Positions 8,414 through 19,000 of a stretch of DNA of 24,119 bases are shown here, piece by piece; the first letter of the stretch is position 1, and each line of letters starts with the position of its first letter. Below the pieces are notes generated by a model. It saw only the letters and a list, made by a program, of their open reading frames with translations. It searched no databases and was not told the origin of the DNA. The translations under genes were made by a program, and so were the position numbers. Source of the stretch: Martensiomyces pterosporus (Eukaryota; Kickxellomycota; Kickxellomycetes; Kickxellales; Kickxellaceae); the NCBI GenBank assembly GCA_025201845.1, contig MU604104.1:2080-26198 (forward strand), in the 5' to 3' direction.

Positions 8414-9235
8414 AAGCACCGCGCATTTAAGGGTGGAAGAGGTGTGCTCTTTGCGAGCTCGACCAAGCGGCGAGTAGCTTTTCCGGTTTCTTGGCTGATC
8501 TTGGCGCTGGTGCTCATTTAACAATACAGCATTTCACTCACATGGCGGCAGACCCAGAGCGTGTGTATGGCTTCACGGGGTGGGGTTCAAAAAGCAAAGC
8601 AAGCAGGTACTATTCGACAAACAGCATGTAAGAAAGAGGGTAAAAACTAGAAAAGAGAGGCTATAGAGGAAAAGCGAGTGTCGTTCAATGCCTGGGAGTG
8701 AAGAGAGTGAGTGGGAGGAAACGAAACGAAACGAAACGAAAGCAAGAAACATTAAGCCGATAAACGAACAGCGAGGGAAAATGAGGAATGGAGAGGCGAG
8801 ATGAATAGGGTTTGGAGGCAGCGGTGGTGGAGCAAGAAGCTGGTGGCTCCAGAGGTGGATAGCGCAGAAGAGCTGCGCACGGATCCTGCCATGCCTCTGC
8901 CTCTGCTGGGGGTGGAGCTGCAGGAAAGGGGAACAGCGAGGAGGTGCGCGGCTACATGTGCCATGCCGAAAGTGAGGCAAGAGCGTGGCCGCTGACGCAA
9001 AAAGTATCCGTGTGCCTTCAAGTGCCAGTGCCACTCATTCTTACTCGCTCCAGCCAAGGGGAGACGGTGTGAGCAGCGCCTGCGCATGTGCCACCAAGTC
9101 CCTTGCCCAAGAGCCAGGCCGACATCCCAAACCCCGCCCCCAGCAGTCCTTGGAAAGGTACATGAATGTATGTTTGTATGCGTATGCGTGTGAGTGTGTA
9201 GACAGTGCGTGTGCAGTGGTGGCAGCGGTGTATCT
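8414..9235. other. Convergent intergenic region after the eIF4E-family gene and the MedA-like gene
   Basis: This 822-bp stretch lies between two gene 3' ends. The plus strand is purine-rich around 8620-8800, and a (GAAAC)n microsatellite is at 8718-8742. Long minus-strand frames occur here, but they are low-complexity products of the purine/pyrimidine bias and have no domain content. TG-rich sequence fills 9165-9215. No gene is called. Confidence 0.5.
8718..8742 (+). repeat. (GAAAC)n pentanucleotide microsatellite
   Basis: Four perfect GAAAC units are followed by one GAAAG unit, inside a longer purine-rich tract. It lies between convergent gene ends and has no coding context. Confidence 0.9.
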
Positions 9236-12200
9236 TTAGGGCATGAACATGGACGATGAAGAGTGGGGAACCACATGGAGGGTGAACGGGGTCTTCAGGT
9301 GGCGGACTACAGTCGAGAGCAAAGTAGCACATGATTTCACAATTCACGTTAGCCGGGTGAAGCTGCAGCCCAAAAGTAAAGTCCAGCACTGGGTGGTATT
9401 CTAAAGGGGGGAAATGACAGCCCATTCCCAGCACTCAGGCTTTCGTGCGCAAGCAATAGCTTACCTTCTTTGCCCTGGTAGTAGCTCGCTGTCACCGTGA
9501 TGTTGCAGTCGGTCGCATCGGCGGGCGGAATGCCTCTGAGCGAGTTGTTCTCCCACCGAAGCCAAGGTGGCAGCCAGTCCGAGTTGAAGTACACCTTTGG
9601 CGCTCTGATCTGGGGGTCCCAGATAGTCGGTGTCCATTCGTACGGAACGCCAACGACTGCCTTTGGCGGTGGCGAGGCAATGCGCCTGTTGAACTCCTTG
9701 AACCACCAGCTGTTGCGAGAAATTTTCTTTGCCTCGACATTCCATACGTGGTGGCCCTTGCTCTTGGCTTTTTTGCCATCCTCGTTGTACCGCGAGATGT
9801 ACTTCTGCTGGTGCAGGTAGTTGCGCAGCTGCTGCTTGCTCACAACCTGCTCCGTCATTCCCGCCTCCTTTTCGATAAACTCGCGGTATGCATTAGAAAA
9901 CGCCTGAATGCGGAAGCGGAATGTCCGGTACTCCGTGCATTGCTCCAGCTTCTCCAGCTTTTTGGCCATTTGCGTCTGGTGTCTACACGAAGATAGAGCA
10001 AAAACAACAGCACCAGCAGCAGTGGTAGGCATGTGAAAGGCCGTCAGTATTGGTCGTGGGAGACTGCTGAAGGCACTTTAGCGAGGATTAGGATCCGTGT
10101 ATAGCAAGACACACGCATCCATGTGTACACAAATATGCACGCGTGTGGCTCGTGAAATAGTCCTTCCCACCACATATGCGCAAACAATTGAGCGCAATAC
10201 GTGTGTAATGAGCGGCATTATGAATAGGATCGGTGGTGGTTGCTGGCGCTGAAAAGGGGCAGAGGGGCTTTCGTGTGAGGGGTTTGCAGTGGTTGAGGTA
10301 CATGCAGCACCACGTGATCAACGAATCGCTATTTCAGACTGAGCAAGTGTGGGAACAAGCGAGGCATATATGCCGGCGCATTTTAGAAAAACAAACGAGG
10401 TGTACTGGCTAACTTTAGCCATGCAAAGTGGAGGCGGATGAAACGACGAGTGCCGCGCAAGATCTACTTGCTAACCACAGCAGCGATCCCCTACACCCCA
10501 CCCATCCAGCTCTGCAAAACACACGGCAAAGGCAACTGTGATGCTGCACACAAAGGAAGGAAGGCTGCTGCCGATATGTATGTGTGTGTGTGTATGTGTG
10601 CCGGCAGGGTGTCTGGGAATGAGGCAAAATTGGGTAAACTGGAGTCGTTTGCAAAAAAAACAAACAGCGGCACATGAACTGGGAGTAGGGACAGTGGGCG
10701 GAAGCGCAGGGGAAATGGCCGCACTAGGAATAGGCACGTTCAAGGCAAGGGGCTACAAAGACCCTTGTCAGCAGGCTTGCACCCTATTCCTGCAAGAACC
10801 CGATTAGCTAATAATATGCGCAGCGCCAGCAAAACTGCAAGGCTGCTTTGGAAGGGGCTAGGCCTGAGAAGCGGGCAATGCGTGGGCGGGTTTTGGAAAA
10901 GGTGGACGCGGTCGGCGTGTCTGTGCACGGAAGATGGAACAGATGGACTGAAATAACGGCCAATAGCGCGTGTGCTGCCGTTGCTGGCGGATTTTCGCAA
11001 GCACAGAGCGAAGCGATTGAATATTTGCAGGGGGCATTTAGCCATACACAGCAGCTCAGACCTCGCATACACATGTATGAGTAAATGAATATGCGTATGT
11101 ATGAGGCAGCGAGGCAAGAAGAAAGGAAGGGCGTGCCGGCCCCACGTGATAGTGCCTCTCCTCCAAGTCCTAGCAGCTACGCCCTCCATCACATTTCCTC
11201 AACAGCAGCGCGAAAATCGCCCAAGAAGTAAACAAAAAGGTGTATGCGGGCCAGACCGTTTAGGCCAGAACCACGCGGAAAACGGCTAATAGGGGGCGAA
11301 CGGGATACAGCCAAGTAATCCTCTTCAGCTCTGGTTGGCTGCAGAGCAGCGAGTAAAAGCGCGTATGTGATGTTTTTCATCAGGCAGACAGGACGGAAGA
11401 GAGCGGCGCCGATTGTGTGTGAGCGAGCTGGGTGGGAATCGGATTTCTCTCTTTCGCAGAACAGGTATTGCTATTCTCTCCCCCATGTATTGTCCGCACA
11501 GGTGCACCTCACAATTTCATAGATGCCCATGCATGGCCCAGGGCTAAAAATAGCGGGTCTGAAACGCATACACATGCTGGCAGTGGGGGGCAGCAGCTGT
11601 GCAATGGCACAGGCGCCATGAATGGCTGCATTCTGGCAGAGGCGGTGCATGTGAGCGCGTGGAGGGGGAGCAGGCATGGACAGCGCGGTGGGAACAAGGG
11701 TGGACGCGAGTACATGAAATAGCATATACTTACATAGATTCGCCTTCAGAATCAACCGTTATGTCTACAATGGATAACCAAGCCGCTCAAGGCGGGAAAG
11801 CCAAGGGCCATTGTGTTGATTTAGTATGAATTGGCGCTGCTGCCACTTGCAATTGTGCCTGCTGCCAGCAGAGATGCCCAACCGCCGGGCTTTGCGACAC
11901 AATGCAACCTTGCAGCCATTGGCTGTGTGCATCAGTGCGCGATTTGGAGGCCAGCAAAAACACGCAAGACAATTGCCAGCTCAGCAGACGTGGTCCCTTT
12001 TCCTTTGCCTCGACAGCCGCACGCGCATTGTTCTCAGTCGATTGTGTGCTCGCGCTGTGGCAGCATCTTCTGCTTGTACTTACTGTTGGAGCAGATCTGC
12101 TCAAGGTATTTCATAAAGAGCTCGTTGAGCCTGTTGATGAGATCAGCGTCCAGCGTTTGTTCCGTAGGCGAGGCGGAGTTTGGCTCCATTATCGATTGGC

Positions 12201-14969
12201 CACCAACCATGTAGCTCTGGGTATAGTCCTACGCCAGCAGCAGCGCATTTCAGCATGAAATAACAGGCATTCCATATTTGGAATATTAGCTTTTGGCAGC
12301 AATTCGTGTGCACCGAGGCGCGGATAAGGGGGAACATGAAATAACAGGCATTCCATATTTGGAATATTAGCTTTTGGCAGCAATTCGTGTGCACCGAGGC
12401 GCGGATAAGGGGGAGGGGAGGAGAGGGACTGCGAAGAGAAGAATGCGCTGGCCGGTGTAATCGGATAGGCAATATTGGGACAAACAAACGGCCTCAGTCT
12501 ACAGTTTCATCGCTTTCATGTACTTACGTCAAGATAATCAGGCATGCTGGGCTCGCCGCCTGTCTGCGTCACAATTGGGAGCTTAAGCGCCGATAATCCG
12601 TGCTGCTCAATGCCGCCGCTGACAACTCCGCTGCTCGTGCCTGAGCTCACGACTGGGATTGTGTGTGCCGAGGCTGCTGCTGCAACTGCTGCCGCTACCT
12701 GGGCTGCCGAAACCTGGCTTGGCGCCATTTGGCTACCTGCACCCGCCGAGTGCACGGCATGGTACCCCCCGGCGTGCATACTGCTACTGCCCGAGGCTGA
12801 GCCCATCTGCGCTTGCCCTGCCCTGCCCTCGCTCATAACTGCTGCAACGGCGGCTGCTGACGCAGTAGCTGGCGGCTGCGCAGTAAATGCCGATTGTTGG
12901 TGGTGCTGCCCGTAGTGGTGTGAATAATGGTGCTGCTGGTGTTGCTGTGCTTGGTGGTACTGCATGGCAACAAACCCGTGCTGCTGCTGCTGTTGTGCAG
13001 AGATGGGATTTTGGCGGAAAGAGCGATCCATCGGCATGCCAGCCGAAGGACCCGCAGCAAGGGGCTTTGGCATTCCCGAGGGTTGGCCTGGAACCGCCAT
13101 ATAGCGCATCTGACCATCCAGCTGACCATGTATTGACGAGTACTGCTGGTCAGCAGATGCCAGCGCATGCTGGGAGATGGGACTGACACTCGTGCTACTA
13201 ACCACGCCGCTGACTCCTGCTGTTACTGCGACCGAGCGATCCGCTGACGGCATGTGCTGATGCTGGTACAGCAGCATGCTGTAGTCAGTGCTGGCGACTG
13301 CGGGGCTCTGGCCAAGAAATGATGTGGGGAGCGCATGCGAGGAGACAAATGGCTGCTGCATGGTTGTGTGTGGGGTGGTAACCGAGGTGGCGGTAGATGC
13401 AGTGGTGACTGATGCCGGAGTCGAGACAGATGCCGAAAGGCTAGCGATGCTGATTTGCTGCTGGCCTGGTTGCTGCATGCTAATGTTGCTGGTGAGAATA
13501 CGGGGTTGTGGCTGCGCGAGTGCCGACGATGGAGTGGAGACTGCTGCTGCTGCGGCGGCTGCTACTGCAGCGGCGGCGGCAGATGAGCCAACAGAGTATA
13601 TCGAGCTGGGGTTGCTCTGGGTATCAAAATCAGCGATCCTCTGGTGGTCCTGCTGGGTGGTGTATTGTTGGTGGTAAGAAGACTGCTGCTGCTGCTGCTG
13701 CTGGTCTTGCTGAGCATATTGCTGCTGCGGTGCCTGGTATTGCTGGTGCTGCTGAGCCTCATACGAGTACTGGAGCGCCGGGTTGATTGATGTCGAGTCC
13801 TGATAGTACTGCGGCTTCTGGCTGACGACGGCTGGAGAATGAGTGACTGACACAGATTGGGCCACTGAAGGAGCACGCTGAGTTGTTGCAGGGCTGACAT
13901 TTGCATTAGGCGACCCAGGAGAAGAGTCGTTATCAGCGGCCTAATCGCGTCAGCAGGGTAGGGGGAGGTACAGGCGATTGTTGAGTGCTGGTGGAGCGGC
14001 GCAATACACACACACATGCACAAAGAGTATTATCTGCTGGGTAAAATTACACGTACCTTCGAGCCAGTCCGTCGCCGCTTTGACTGCTGTTCCAAGCTCA
14101 TTTTATCCTAGGAAATGGCCAAATGCAACAAATAATAGCGATGGCGTAACAAACAAATGCCAATAAGTTAGAAAAATGTAATGGTGTTTGGGGAGAAGGC
14201 GAGTAGTCGTGGGGGAGGGAGGTGGTAGATATAGCAAGGCGTGCAGAATAAAGCAGGTAGGGTGCCGTAGCAGTCAGAGGCTGTGGGTGGGGAGAGGGGG
14301 GATATTTATGATAAGGATCCTGGCCGGCTTTGCGTCCAACATGCTAGCGTCACGTAAAATGCATATTTGATAGCCGAGAGGCGAAAGTAGGGACGGGACG
14401 GAGTTGTCCTCTGACTTGAAAGGCAGTAGCAGACATGGTGGACAACAAGCAAACTTTTGGAATTTTTTCTTATTAATGCTATTTTTGCTGGTCACAAGCA
14501 ACAGCATCCTCTCCGTTATTGGCATTATTGTTATGCGCTGTGCCTGCAAGGGAAAGGAGGAGTGGTGAAGCAGACTTACCTCCGAGTTGTGTGCGAGGCG
14601 GTTGCAAAGGGTTCTTAGAGCACGGCTGGCCTCTTCGAGTTGGTACAGTGAAGCGCTATGCTCTCCCCGCATGCTAAGTGATCTGGCTGTTTGGATCGTT
14701 TGTAGAAGGCTACACAAGTCAAAGGACAGTAACCAAATAAGGAAGTTAAATCTTGTGTTCCGCCTGCTCAGCGTGTGCCAGCGCGCCATAAAGGAATTTT
14801 CACAAAGATATCCCAAATCAGCTGAGAAAGAGGATTCACCACCACACCGCGCCTATTAAGGCTTAGGATGGGCCATGTAGGCAGCATGGCATATACGGAG
14901 CAAATTGGCCGCGCGCACTCACTCCTGTTTGTGGATGGATTCATCGGCAGCAGCAACACGGCAGGACAT
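9236..14969 (-). CDS. Multi-exon nuclear regulator with C-terminal Ig-like domain; possible Medusa (MedA) family
   Basis: Eight coding exons, read 14969 to 9236: 14969-14923, 14709-14580, 14107-14057, 13940-12528, 12228-12084, 11764-11734, 9982-9465, 9306-9236. Every intron is GT...AG with a strong donor (GTGAGT, GTAAGT, GTACGT or GTAAGC), and phases match at every junction, giving 801 residues. Residues 17-59 are helical (LYQLEEASRALRTL). KRRR at about 68-71 is a likely nuclear signal. Residues 77-547 are Gln/His/Ala/Ser-rich, with poly-Gln and poly-Ala runs. About 577-600 is a short helical segment. The conserved part runs 605-690 (IHQTQMAKKLEKL, FRFRIQAF, YISRYNEDGKK, HHVWNVEAKK). About 742-792 reads like a cadherin/He_PIG Ig-like domain (LPPWLRW, LRGIPP, CNITVTA, PFTLHVV). 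From memory this module resembles fungal Medusa developmental regulators, but I could not check that. The exon model is much surer than the family name. Confidence 0.72.
9983..11733 (-). other. Intron 6 of the MedA-like gene (1,751 nt)
   Basis: This is an unusually long intron between the 31-nt microexon and the exon carrying the conserved domain. It starts with GTAAGT (11733-11728) and ends in a TGTAG acceptor at 9983. It contains TG/CA runs near 10577-10598, a 12-bp perfect palindrome at 10363-10374, and no open frame with recognisable domains on either strand. Further small or alternative exons cannot be excluded. Confidence 0.5.
10363..10374. repeat. 12-bp perfect palindrome
   Basis: The sequence GGCATATATGCC reads the same on both strands. 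It lies inside intron 6 of the MedA-like gene. It could be a binding site for a dimeric protein, or chance. Confidence 0.5.
11734..11764 (-). other. 31-nt microexon (exon 6 of the MedA-like gene)
   Basis: On the minus strand the acceptor CCATTGTAG precedes 31 nt, which are followed by the donor GTAAGT. The exon enters with 2 nt and leaves with 2 nt. That is exactly what is needed to connect exon 5, which ends in phase 1 (12084), with exon 7, which needs 2 nt (9982). It encodes N-I-T-V-D-S-E-G-E-S-I across the two junctions. Without it exons 5 and 7 are out of frame. Confidence 0.75.
12272..12281. promoter_or_regulatory. CArG box, copy 1
   Basis: CCATATTTGG fits the CC(A/T)6GG consensus of SRF/Mcm1-type MADS-box factors. 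It sits inside a longer near-palindrome (ATTCCATATTTGGAAT) within the duplicated unit in intron 4. The consensus match is seen; binding is inferred. Confidence 0.45.
12353..12362. promoter_or_regulatory. CArG box, copy 2
   Basis: This is the identical CCATATTTGG in the second copy of the duplicated unit, 81 bp from the first (close to eight helical turns), so two dimers could lie on roughly the same face of the DNA. Confidence 0.45.
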
Positions 14970-14997
14970 GGGTGTACTTGGCGAATGCGTACATTAC

Positions 14998-15023
14998 CTG
15001 TCAAACAGCTCCAAATGGCTCAT
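14998..15023 (-). other. Alternative first coding exon of the MedA-like gene
   Basis: An ATG at 15023-15021 opens a frame of eight codons plus two bases (MSHLELFD), followed by a CAG|GTAATG donor at 14997. It leaves 2 nt, the same phase as the exon ending at 14923, so it can splice directly to exon 2 (14709) and yield a 794-residue protein. If this donor is skipped, the frame closes at once after MSHLELFDR and would act as a short upstream ORF before the downstream ATG at 14969. Confidence 0.45.
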
Positions 15024-16518
15024 ATCGTTTCTGAGCGGCAATAACTAATAGCGATGGCAGGGCTTTAAACGGATGCGAGCGAGTAAAGGCGGCCAAACAG
15101 TGCTTGCGTAGTTGTGCGTTGCTATGCGATAGCTGTTGAGGTTATTGGCGATGCAAGTGAAAGCTGGTGCGTGTGGTGATGAAATAAGTAGGGCGAGAAT
15201 ACGTTATAGAAAGAGTGGATGCCAGGGTTCGTAAGTTAAAGCACGTAGATGAGGGGAATGTATAACTAATGACAAAGTATAGGTGTATAAATTATGATAG
15301 ACTCCAAAGGAAAGCAGACTGCCAGGCTAATCGTCGATCATGTAGTGCTAGGGTTTCTCGTAAGACTGAAATGGATAGATGCGTTTTCGCGTTGAGAAGG
15401 AAGAGTGTACGCGTTGGATAATAAGGAATATATGAGCGATGTGGGTGGATAGACGCGGCCCAAGGTAAGGCAAGAATCTGAGCAGGTGATAAGGGGATTG
15501 GGCGATGGATATACAGGCGGAGGGGGACAATGTGTGTGCTGGCGTTGGGAGCGCAAGGTGGTTGCGGTGGTTGGAGAAGTAGTACGTCTTGTTGTTTGTT
15601 TTAGAGAATTCCAAAGCGGGCAGGGCAGGTCGCTCGCACGGAGTCGAGATGGGAGGGCCTTTTGCGTAAAACTGGCGCAGACGCGAGGTTGCGATAAAAA
15701 GGTGAAGGTAGAAATTAACAGAGCGTGGAATCGGAAAAGATAAAGGTTGGAGAGAGGGGGAGCAGGAGAGGGAGAGAAGAGGCAGGCAAAGGAAGTGGAT
15801 TTAAGTCAAGTACAGCCAATTTGAACATGAGGAAATTGATGGGCAATGCAGGCGTGTTTAAAAAGGGTGACTCGGAAAAAAATAATGACATAGGCACGGC
15901 AAGAGTAGAAGGCAGAAGGCAAAAGGCACGCAGACATGGGCGAAGAGAGGGGTGGGGTAGGCTGGTGGGTGTTTGGAGGGGGAGTGTGTGCCCCGGGGTG
16001 TACGTGACCATCGGCGCTCCACTACTTGGCCCCCACCCCTGTCAGCAGCCATGGATTGTTTTATATTGAATTTTTTTCTCGTTCATGGCGTTGCCATCCG
16101 CTTCAGCTATCAGAGCCGGCTTTTGAATGCTTGGTTGGGGGTGTGCTTGGACGTTATTTTGGCCCTTGCGTATTTCGACTTTACCACACACATGCTTGAG
16201 ATGCGTGTGAGGGTGCTTCCGTTGTTTTCTGCCGGAATGTACGCACTAGCGCTATCACACACTTCCTGGCGTGCCACCTCTCGCTTATTTTGCCCGCCAA
16301 GAGAGAAAGCAGGCAGAATGGGAGAAGGGGTGGGCGTGAAGCTTTTTTTTTTGCCGGCTGCTGGCCATTGTTGCCGGTGTAGCTTTACTCGCGAATAGCT
16401 GGTATTAGTTGACAAAGCCGGCAATATTGAAGCACCAAAAGCTCCACAATCGCGTGGCGGGCCGCTCAAGAGCAGAATCAAGCAACACTACCAGAAAGAG
16501 TCACCTCGAGTGGGCGCA

Positions 16519-16800
16519 ATGAATCGAGAACCCGAAAAGGTGGCGGAAGAAGCAGATGTTTACGTTGGAACAAGCCAAAATAAAGCACGGCTTGTTGTTG
16601 CGGTTGCGGTTGCTCTGCTTTGTTTTGTCTTGTTTGTTGTTGGCTGGGCGCTATTGTTTCTGATTTGTTGTGGTCTCGGACGGTCTAACCGCTTGAGCCG
16701 ACGTCCAAGCGTGGTTGCTAAATTTGTGCACGCAGTCCGCCACGATCATCGCCATCCAAACCTTAACATTGTGCCTTTGTTGCGGTTGCCATTTGTGTAG
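16519..16800 (+). CDS. Doubtful small ORF with one hydrophobic segment
   Basis: An ATG-initiated frame of 93 codons has a charged start (MNREPEKVAEEADVY), a strongly hydrophobic stretch of about 25 residues (VVAVAVALLCFVLFVVGWALL) broken only by Gly and Trp, then CC and a basic tail. That would suit a single-pass membrane protein. However, the hydrophobic part comes from TG/GTT-rich low-complexity DNA, and there is no homology I recognise. It could equally be chance. Confidence 0.15.
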   Translation: MNREPEKVAEEADVYVGTSQNKARLVVAVAVALLCFVLFVVGWALLFLICCGLGRSNRLSRRPSVVAKFVHAVRHDHRHPNLNIVPLLRLPFV

Positions 16801-18966
16801 ATATCAAGTAACGCTTCTCTGCAAGGATCTCTTATTTTTGGTTTCCTCCTCATTCCTCCCCCTTGCACACGGCGCTTGTTTCGCTTTGCTGCACACAGCT
16901 GCTGAAGCTTGAGCCATAAGCAAGAGATCTCTGGTTTGAGATTTCGCTCTAAATTGGACTGCAATCTCCAAAGCCACGACAGCACAGGCATTGCCCACAC
17001 CGCCTGCGCTGTTGCTAGAATTCCATATTGTTTGTGTCGTTGCCGTTCCACCATGCAGGCAGCCGATGCCCGTTACACTGCCTGTCTCTCCACGTCTTTT
17101 CGAGAGCAGATCATCAATTCGTGCTTGCCCAAAAGACGACATGGTTTCATACACCGCAGCATGCACGGGTTCGTTCCCATCCGTGCTGCATCCTGTCACG
17201 GCGCTGCTCTTGCAGATTCCCGTTCCAAGCTGTACTGAATATCGAGCTCAAAAATTGAAATTCATTTTAATCCCAGCCCACAATATGCCGGGATGCTGCA
17301 TCATCCGTGCTTGCATCGTCCTCACTAGGCCACACCTGTCTGCCTCATGTCCCGAAAATGCCAATTCTTGCGTTGCTATTTTATGGCAGCGGCGTTATCG
17401 ACCCGGGCGGATTCTGTAGAAATTATCAAAAGTACGCTTCATCCCGGATGTTCCACCATGGCTCCCACATATACGTATACATGCACCCGCATAGCAGGCA
17501 TATCTACATGGCGCCAAAAAAATACGCACAGCTGCGTGTATGTGGGAATGAAGCAACAATGCAAGTGAAAAGGCGGTGGAATTGCCTGCCTGCCTGTAAG
17601 CCTGAGCCGCCTGTGATGGTGCATTTGTGTGTGATCTGCGGCATTTGCCCTGCTGCTCTCTTGTTTTCCGTCTTTTTTGAAAGCAGAGAAAATTAGGGAA
17701 AGGATTCTGTGGCCTCAGTTCCCAGCACACAAGAAGTGAAAAGATACACTTGGCATGCACATGCTCCTCAGACACTCAATGTGGGCGTGTGTTCGCGCTG
17801 CAGTCAGCACTTTGCGAGGGCTGTGAATGTAGATAGCAGAAAACAGGTATGGTGTGCAAAAGCCTGGATATCCAGCCCCTCCTGTCGCTTCAGATTCGCA
17901 GGCTATCAAATGCCTGGGCGCTATCCCCCTATTTCTTCATTTATTTCGCCCCAATTCGCCCACACCCAGCCTGCAAGCGACGCGGGTGATGTGCAAAGAG
18001 AAAAGCGAAACTAGATGATAGCAAGCGGCGACTGAGTATGAAAAATAAAACAAAAATGAGTTGCAAGCAAAGGAGCAGCTTACCCACCCGGCCAGCACCT
18101 CGCATTAATTGTCCGCACAAGTGGCCGTACATGCCTGCTGCATCAAGGATGACAGCAACAATAACAAAGGCAAATATAGCACACCGTCCATCTCACTAGC
18201 CAGGTGGGGCATGGGGTGTAGCTGGAGTGCTAGAATGCAAACAAACCAAGTGATTGCTCCGTGGCCAACCTCGCTGTTGCTAGGAACTCGGCTACCTGCC
18301 CACTCTATCTCCGAGAAATTGGCCCTTGTTTTATTCCGGCCATCCTTTCCTTGCATCCACCACTTGCCATCGTCCGCACACAGAAGCCCGTCGCTGCGCC
18401 CGCTTGCTTGTACATGTATCCATCCGCTGTTGCTGCTGTTGCATGTGCGCAAACGCACGTCTCGGCCGTCCGAGTACATCGCTGCACTGCACTGCCTGTC
18501 CGCCAGCTCAGCATATCATCTGCTCCGTTCTGCCCCGCGCACTGCACAGCCCTTGTTCGTCGCAGCAAACTCCGTCTTTCCCTGCTACAGGCCAAGCAAG
18601 TAAAATAAGGAAAGCACAATGCAAGCACATGCCTACACACGGGTATTTAGATACGCATGCAAAAGGCCCTTTACTTGTCCAGTCTTTATCTTCTTTTTCT
18701 ACGCCAGCACCAGCCGTGGCGAGGCGAGGTGTGTTCTATTTTTAATATTCTCCTCGGCTTGCGCTCAATGCTACTTGCTCACTTGCCCCTTCCGAGTGGC
18801 CCCATTGAGCTAACAATAGCGCCTTTCGCCTCCCGTCAGTTGCCGTCTGTTCACGCGGTCCATTTGCTTTTCCCATACCCTTAGTTTCCCAATTTCACGC
18901 ACGTACGTAGGTGGCGGGAGGCGCCTCTCTGCGACATTCCCCGTCCCCAACATTCTCCCACCTCCC

Positions 18967-19000
18967 TCGCACTCGCACTCGCACTCGCACTCGCACTTGC
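18967..19000 (+). repeat. (ACTCGC)n hexanucleotide array upstream of RTT109
   Basis: Four perfect ACTCGC units are flanked by a partial unit (TCGC) and one variant unit (ACTTGC), followed by CA/CG-rich sequence. It lies about 145 bp upstream of the RTT109 start, so it is in the promoter or 5' leader. Confidence 0.9.

Larger units (their letters stand above)
12254..12414 (+). repeat. Perfect 80-bp tandem duplication in intron 4
   Basis: Positions 12254-12333 and 12335-12414 are identical, with a period of 81 bp. The flanking bases differ (12253 versus 12334; 12334 versus 12415). The pair makes up more than half of the 299-nt intron 4 (12229-12527) of the MedA-like gene and touches neither splice site. 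The lack of any difference points to a recent duplication, or to an assembly artefact. Confidence 0.95.

Noticed and set aside
8573..9276. Minus-strand frames of 150-175 codons in the convergent region
   Set aside because: They translate CT- and CA-rich low-complexity DNA (runs of Ser, Leu, Pro, His-Thr) and overlap each other in two frames.
14133..15058. A 13-bp motif TAATAGCGATGGC occurring at 14133-14145 and 15046-15058
   Set aside because: Only two copies of a short word in a 24-kb window; no flanking similarity, so chance is a sufficient explanation.
15973..16398. A 141-codon plus-strand frame with hydrophobic stretches
   Set aside because: The opposite strand has a similarly long frame in the same place, composition is irregular, and no splice partners or domain features were found.
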